Below are positions 59,344 through 64,000 of a stretch of 64,000 nt of DNA, one piece after another; within the stretch, counting starts at the first letter, position 1, and every line of letters starts with the position of its first letter. The DNA is taken from assembly GCF_006438825.1 (NCBI RefSeq), contig NZ_RCZP01000011.1:86798-150797 (forward strand), in the 5' to 3' direction. Both the position numbers and the translations under genes were made by a program. This DNA is from Muricoccus nepalensis (GTDB lineage: Bacteria; Pseudomonadota; Alphaproteobacteria; Acetobacterales; Acetobacteraceae). The notes below the pieces were generated by a model. The model had not been told where the DNA came from. It worked only from the letters and a program-made list of their open reading frames with translations, and did no database searches.

Positions 59344-62300
59344 CTGCTTGCTCCTACCGGCTCGCCATGCGGGCCTCGCACCTTCAGCAGCACGGTGGCC
59401 TCCACGTCGCGCATGGACCGTCCCGCAGTGAAGTCACGATGGACCGTCGGCATGAGCGTCGGCAGGGCCGGATCGAGAGGGTCGTGCAGCAGCCGTTGCG
59501 CGCCTCTACCGTAGCTGAAGGGATCGCCCCCGCTCGTCTGCTGCTCGGCCACCAGCATCCACCCTTCGAACAGGCGGTCCACCGCCGCCCCGACCGTGGC
59601 TCGGTCCTTGGCCGGGGCGCGGCGGGTCAGGGTGTCGCGCACCTGCTGGCGAACACCTGGGTGATCACCCAGGGCGCGCACCGCTGCTTCGCGCGTCAGC
59701 GCCGGGTCAAGGTGCCTTGCGATCGCCACCACGACGGCAGCCAGGGCACGATCAAGGGCGCGGGACGCCCACGGTGTCACGCTGGTCGGCTCCACGGCAC
59801 GGTAGAAGCAGGCATGGAAGTGCCGGAACTGCTCGTAATGCATTCGGTCACGGGGCTTGTGCACGTTGAGCACGGCCAGCACGAGGCCGGGTTTGTCCTT
59901 GTCGCGCCCGACCCGGCTGGTGGCTTGGATATACTCGGACGCGGTCTTCGGTTGGCCCTGCACCAGCATGAGGCCAAGCCGGGTGATGTCGAGGCCGACG
60001 GAAATCATGTTGGTGGCGAGGGCCACGTCCACGCCTTTGACCCCGTCGCAAGGCTGTTCGAGCTGCGCCTTGGCCTTGGCGACTTGGTCGGTGGAGACAC
60101 GGGAGGTCAGCTCCAGCGGCTCTCCAAGGGTGCGGTCGGCAAACGGCTGGTCCATAGGCTCCACGCGACGGCGCTTGACACCGTAGTCGGTCAGCCGCGC
60201 CTTGACCTCGTCCTCGACGATGCGCCGCGCCCCACCCAGCTCACGCAAGGCATTGAAGTAGCACACGGCCGTCATGTATGGGTCCGCGGTCGCACCCGCC
60301 CCCTGCTGTTCGTGCATGCCGGCTGCAAGCAGCGTCACCAGCGCACGCAGAAACACCAGCTTAGGTCCCTTCCCCTGCGCGGCGAGGCCGACATACAGCC
60401 GCGCCGGGCCTTCGATAGCAGGCACGGTCTCGGCGAAGAAGCTGTGGTGCCGGTCCGGCCCTGGCGGCGGAAATACCTCGGTTCTTTCGCGGTCGAACAG
60501 CGCCTGGATCTGCTGTCCGGCCCGCCGGACTGTGGCGGTACTGGCCACGATCTTGGGCCGGATTACCTTGCCATCCTGCTCGCGAGACGAGAGCCGATCG
60601 AGCGCCGTCTCGTAGAGCCCGGCCACCGTACCGAGCGGGCCGCTGATGAGGTGCAGTTCGTCCTGGATCACTAGGTCCGGCGGGTCGAGCCGCCAGCCAT
60701 TGTGCAGCTTCTTGCCCTCCTTCGGCTCGGCCGGTCCGTAGAACCCCCATTGGTCTTCACGATCCACGTGCCCGAAGAAGGTGCCGGCCCGCTCCACCCA
60801 AGGTAGGCCGGCGAACTTGTCCACAGTAGCGATGATGAAGGCCGGTAGGCGCCGATAGATCGCGTCGTCGACCACCACGATCGGCAGCGGCCGATCGCCG
60901 GTGAAGGCACAATCCTCACTGACGCAGCGCAGCTCCATGTTCTGCGGCACGTTGGCGTTGGGGGCGAGGCTGAAGCTCTGGGGTGAGAACGATGTCCCGC
61001 ACCACGGGCAGGCTTGCAGCGGCGCAGGCGCCTCCTTGCGGTCCTTCTGGTAGCGCTTGATGCGGGTGACGGCGGTATCGGGGCCGGTGTTACCCTTGCC
61101 GCCGAGCGAATTGGGCGAGGCGGCTGAACCCACATAAAGGCCGATCTCTATCGGCCAAGTGCCGAGCATTGGCCGGCCACCATCCTGCCAAGCCGGCTCG
61201 CCGCGCATCAGCTCGAGAGCGCAGACCACGCCGGCAGCGCGGCCGAGCTGGTCGAGGGTGAGCAGCCGCAGCGTATAGCGCATCAGCACGGCGACGCCGG
61301 CGCCGAGCTTGCCCGAGGAGGACAGGCGACGAAACGCGATGCTCCAAGCGGCCAGACCCAGGTAGGCCTCGGTCTTGCCGCCGCCAGTCGGGAAGAATAA
61401 CAGGTCCACGACCTCCCGGTCATCGTGCCGCTTGTCGAAGAGACCGGACAGGTTGAGCAGGATGAAGGCGATCTGGAATGGCCGCCACCTTGGTTCGGAC
61501 TGCTCCTCGGGTGTTCGTCCGTTGGTCTGGGCACCGCGCTGGCGGGCGGCTCGCGCGAGGGACTCGTTCATGGCCGCGAAGGCGAGCCGGGCCTGCTTCT
61601 GGGTGGCCAGCAGCGCGATGCCGGCCTCGATCCGCCCTTGGGCTCGGTTCATGGCCTCCACCAAGGTGCGGGCCGTCTCCTGGCGGCGTGGGCCCGGGAT
61701 GCCGGAGATCGAGGCAGCCTGCCCGGCGATCCAATTGGCATACTGACGTGGCAGGTTCGCCAACGCCTCACTCAGCGCGTCCGCGCCGGATTGGGCGAGG
61801 GCCGCCAGTTTCTCCATGCTCCAGGTCACACCACCGATTGCCTCGTTGGGTGCCACGCGCTCGACCTCGGCGGTCGGCAGTGGATCGGTCCAGGCGCGCC
61901 GCACGCGGCCGTCCACGTCCCGGGTCCAATCTGCGCTGCTGGAGCGGCCCACGGCGTACTCGGCGACGTCACGGTAGTGCAGGTCGGCGACCCGGCGGTC
62001 CGTGTCCTCGCTCCAATGCCCTGACAGGTCGCAACGCGGCACGAAACCCTCGGGGCAGCGCAGCTCCAGCTGAGCCTGGAAGGCGTAGGACACATCGAGG
62101 TAGCGGCGGCCAGGACGGCGCCGACGGTTGACCAGCACCACGGTCAGCGCGCGCACGGTTTCGATAGTGCCGTCGGGCTGACGGACGTCGTAGCTGCGGG
62201 CGTGGGTGTGCAGGATGAGGCCGCCGCCCGGGAGCTGCGGGGCGGCACTGTCGGGCACTGTCACAGACGCGGAGGCCCGGCCATCAGGCGGCACGGCGAG

Positions 62301-62813
62301 ACGGACTGGCACCTCGCGCGGCAACCGATGCCACTGAACCTCCGGAGGCCGCTGTGCGGTTTCCTCGGTCAGCACCTGCGGTGACAGGGGCGGCTCGGTC
62401 CGGTAGTCCCCCCAGGTGATCACGGCCTCGATCTCCCGCACGTCCGGGCGCAGCAGCACGGTCAAGCCGAGCGAGGTCGGTTGCATGCGGCGGCTGCCCG
62501 CGCCGGGGTCGGGCTCGCTGTTGTCCTCGGCTTGGCCGCCGAGCACTGGGTCAGGCTGCGGCTCGCCCTCCGCCTCCATGGCATCGTCCAGCAGCGCTTG
62601 CTCGGCGGCGATGTCGCCGTGCGACGCCGCCTCGCTTTCCTCCGGGGCGATGAAGCCGGTCAGGTACCAGCGGCTGGGTCGTTCGATGAGCTTCTCGCGT
62701 GAGAGGTCGGCGTCATCTCCGCTGGCGTTTGGGCCGATCAGGTCACGGCGAAGCGTGGTGAGCAGGTGGGCGCGCACCTCGGCAGCGGTCTTGGGGGGAA
62801 GTAGCGTGTCCAT
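59340..62813 (-). CDS. drmA: DISARM helicase DrmA
   Basis: 1157 aa, ATG overlapping the upstream stop (TAATG). Superfamily 2 helicase in the second half: Walker A FFPTGGGKTEAYLG near residue 476, motif II VIQDELHLISG near 715, motif III ASTATVRRAG near 755, motif V/VI ATNMISVGLDITRLGLML and EYIQATSRVGRDKDKPG near 930-960. The N-terminal half is the DrmA-specific region. DrmA-DrmB recognises or translocates along phage DNA and is directed by methylation status. Confidence 0.95.
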   Translation of the reverse strand: MDTLLPPKTAAEVRAHLLTTLRRDLIGPNASGDDADLSREKLIERPSRWYLTGFIAPEESEAASHGDIAAEQALLDDAMEAEGEPQPDPVLGGQAEDNSEPDPGAGSRRMQPTSLGLTVLLRPDVREIEAVITWGDYRTEPPLSPQVLTEETAQRPPEVQWHRLPREVPVRLAVPPDGRASASVTVPDSAAPQLPGGGLILHTHARSYDVRQPDGTIETVRALTVVLVNRRRRPGRRYLDVSYAFQAQLELRCPEGFVPRCDLSGHWSEDTDRRVADLHYRDVAEYAVGRSSSADWTRDVDGRVRRAWTDPLPTAEVERVAPNEAIGGVTWSMEKLAALAQSGADALSEALANLPRQYANWIAGQAASISGIPGPRRQETARTLVEAMNRAQGRIEAGIALLATQKQARLAFAAMNESLARAARQRGAQTNGRTPEEQSEPRWRPFQIAFILLNLSGLFDKRHDDREVVDLLFFPTGGGKTEAYLGLAAWSIAFRRLSSSGKLGAGVAVLMRYTLRLLTLDQLGRAAGVVCALELMRGEPAWQDGGRPMLGTWPIEIGLYVGSAASPNSLGGKGNTGPDTAVTRIKRYQKDRKEAPAPLQACPWCGTSFSPQSFSLAPNANVPQNMELRCVSEDCAFTGDRPLPIVVVDDAIYRRLPAFIIATVDKFAGLPWVERAGTFFGHVDREDQWGFYGPAEPKEGKKLHNGWRLDPPDLVIQDELHLISGPLGTVAGLYETALDRLSSREQDGKVIRPKIVASTATVRRAGQQIQALFDRERTEVFPPPGPDRHHSFFAETVPAIEGPARLYVGLAAQGKGPKLVFLRALVTLLAAGMHEQQGAGATADPYMTAVCYFNALRELGGARRIVEDEVKARLTDYGVKRRRVEPMDQPFADRTLGEPLELTSRVSTDQVAKAKAQLEQPCDGVKGVDVALATNMISVGLDITRLGLMLVQGQPKTASEYIQATSRVGRDKDKPGLVLAVLNVHKPRDRMHYEQFRHFHACFYRAVEPTSVTPWASRALDRALAAVVVAIARHLDPALTREAAVRALGDHPGVRQQVRDTLTRRAPAKDRATVGAAVDRLFEGWMLVAEQQTSGGDPFSYGRGAQRLLHDPLDPALPTLMPTVHRDFTAGRSMRDVEATVLLKVRGPHGEPVGASS

Positions 62814-64000
62814 TAGACTTCATCCAGCTCCTCGGCATTGGGCGCGGGCGCGAGACCACGGGCGCGTTCGTTGGCGGCGCGCTCGGCATTGAGGGCGAGC
62901 AGGCGGGCGAGCACCTCGTCGCGGAAAGGGGCGGGCCAGAACAGGCGCTCCTGGTAGCGGTGCTCGGGTTCCGTATCTGCCGTCAAGAACTCGGGGGCCG
63001 CCGTTTCGACAAGGTCGTCCCAGCCGTAGGCGCGCAGCACGACTCTGTCCATGGCGTGATGGAGTTCGCGCAGGCGGAGGATGTCGGGCGCCTGCTCGTC
63101 GGGGTCGTGGAAGCGGTTGTAGGTACTGGTTAGTCCTTTGTTGTGAGCAATCATCATAGCAGCGCGATGATCTAGATAATCCTGAGCTGCAATAGCTGTT
63201 GCATTGTCGTTGGCGTCCGTGAATGGGAAAGGCTGATACATGTCCGACGGTGCATAAACTAGACTGTCTCCAGGGGTGGTTGCACCCATTGCTCTTGCCC
63301 ATACTTCATGCGTTCGAGCTTGGCATACACCAAACCACCCGGCCGTATCCTCAGCAAGGATAAGTAGTTTTTGATCATAAACGGATCCGGCCGGCAGAAC
63401 AGAAACAGCGAGATGTGGAGAGGTTTGCGTAATTGCGAGCACCTTCTCCAACTCTGCTGTTAGAGCAGTACGCAAGCCAGACGCCTTTTCAGCAAACTGC
63501 CACCAACGCTTCTTTCTCGCTTCGCGCTTGTCCTTATCTCGCTCCGGTTTCACCAGCCGCTCTACGATTTCCAGCAGGTCGGGCCAGTCCGCCGCGACCG
63601 GCTCCGCGTAGTCGCCCGGCACCAGCCCGGTGCGCCGGCACGCCGCCCGCTCCCGGTCCGTCATCGCCGCCCAGGGCTTCAGCCCCGCCTCTCGTCGCAG
63701 CGGAAAGTCGTCGAAGTCGATGCACCAGCGCCGGTGGGCGTGGTGAGGGTCGGTGTTCACTTCTTCCCCGCCCAGGTAGGGGAAGATACGCTCGGCGTTG
63801 CGCGGGTCCTTGGCAATTAGCCGGTGCATTTCCGCAACCGGGCTGGCTGGTTTGCCGCGGCGCACCGCCTCGTCGTCGAAGGTGAAGCCCAGTCCGAGCA
63901 GGTACATGCCAACGAACACCTTGCCCTCGTTGGCCACTAGCTGCGCCGGGCTGTCGTCCAGGTCACCTTCCACCAAGTAGGCGCTAATCCGTCGCACCTG
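62813..64000 (-). CDS. drmMI: DrmMI-like DNA methyltransferase, C-terminal part (runs off the window)
   Basis: 396 codons visible; the 5' part with the catalytic NPPY-type motif lies beyond 64000. The visible part fits the end of a large type IIG/PglX-like N6-adenine methylase: GEEVNTDPHHAHRRWCIDFDDFPLRR, LPAGSVYDQKLLILAEDTAGWFGVCQARTHEVWARAMGA, and HHAMDRVVLRAYGWDDL. Coupled to drmA and drmB, as in class 1 DISARM, where DrmMI marks self DNA. Codons for about 63110-63530 are much more AT-rich than both flanks. Confidence 0.85.
   Translation of the reverse strand, partial: QVRRISAYLVEGDLDDSPAQLVANEGKVFVGMYLLGLGFTFDDEAVRRGKPASPVAEMHRLIAKDPRNAERIFPYLGGEEVNTDPHHAHRRWCIDFDDFPLRREAGLKPWAAMTDRERAACRRTGLVPGDYAEPVAADWPDLLEIVERLVKPERDKDKREARKKRWWQFAEKASGLRTALTAELEKVLAITQTSPHLAVSVLPAGSVYDQKLLILAEDTAGWFGVCQARTHEVWARAMGATTPGDSLVYAPSDMYQPFPFTDANDNATAIAAQDYLDHRAAMMIAHNKGLTSTYNRFHDPDEQAPDILRLRELHHAMDRVVLRAYGWDDLVETAAPEFLTADTEPEHRYQERLFWPAPFRDEVLARLLALNAERAANERARGLAPAPNAEELDEV

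Noticed and set aside
1..64000. CRISPR arrays, tRNA, rRNA, replication initiator and ParAB genes
   Set aside because: Looked for on both strands by eye; no spaced identical repeats other than the 11-bp iterons, no tRNA cloverleaf or rRNA-like sequence, and no Rep or Par protein were recognised.

Overview
The window is GC-rich, densely coded DNA that looks like an alphaproteobacterium, most likely an acetic-acid-bacterium relative (Acetobacteraceae, Roseomonas-like). That placement is an inference from codon and GC character and from the gene families present; no rRNA or tRNA gene was seen to confirm it. Most of it (about 1-41.7 kb) is a conjugation module of a plasmid or integrative element. 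No replication or partition gene is visible, so the replicon type is open.

Layout. 1-4.2 kb: transfer-initiation end, with a partial leftward gene, a 7-copy array of 11-bp-phased TGTAG iterons (candidate oriT or centromere-like site), a small ORF and a MobF (TrwC/TraI-type) relaxase-helicase. 4.4-7.3 kb: cargo (MocR/PdxR regulator, DUF983 protein, GlcG/HbpS-like protein, c-type cytochrome). 7.4-10.7 kb: an island with four copies of a REP-like repeat around an AlbA_2/Schlafen-type protein, an AAA_28-type ATPase and a small hypothetical gene. 10.8-29.8 kb, minus strand: the core of a type IVB (Dot/Icm, IncI Tra-like) secretion system. The order dotI-dotH-dotG-dotF-dotE-dotP-dotN-dotO is the same as Legionella icmL-K-E-G-C-D-J-B, followed by dotD-dotC-dotB-icmT, a lytic transglycosylase, dotM and the dotL coupling ATPase. 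30-31.6 kb: two candidate DNA-binding regulators between the two arms. 31.7-39 kb, plus strand: an N0-domain protein, secreted proteins, DotA/TraY and a lipoprotein; then 39-41.7 kb, minus strand: a TraX/IcmV-like protein, a DsbC-like protein and a helical protein.

42.2-45.4 kb carries a FIST-domain/GAF-like gene pair with a lipoprotein and an SH3-like exported protein. 45.5-54.7 kb holds hypothetical exported genes and ordinary housekeeping or stress genes (YciA thioesterase, YciE-type ferritin-like protein, HAD phosphatase, Na+/H+ antiporter, SRAP protein). 54.8-57.4 kb is scrambled: an IS5-family element, a VapBC pair and three fused gene fragments. 57.4-64 kb is a class 1 DISARM anti-phage cluster (drmB, drmA and the 3' part of a drmMI-like methylase that runs off the window).

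The strongest candidate for an undescribed system is a repeated leader element confined to the conjugation module. The 11-mer CCGTTCGCGCC (or a near variant) lies upstream of 13 genes, always in the direction of the gene and nearly always 37-45 nt before the start codon. It is followed by an inverted repeat, different in sequence at each gene, that pairs with or encloses the Shine-Dalgarno sequence or the start codon. It occurs before dotI, dotF, dotP, dotD, a dotL-fragment paralogue, the gene after dotM, dotA, the N0 gene, the lipoprotein, the DsbC-like gene and the relaxase operon, and it looks like a plasmid-wide regulatory code. A second candidate is a free-standing copy of an internal domain of DotL, encoded immediately upstream of dotM.
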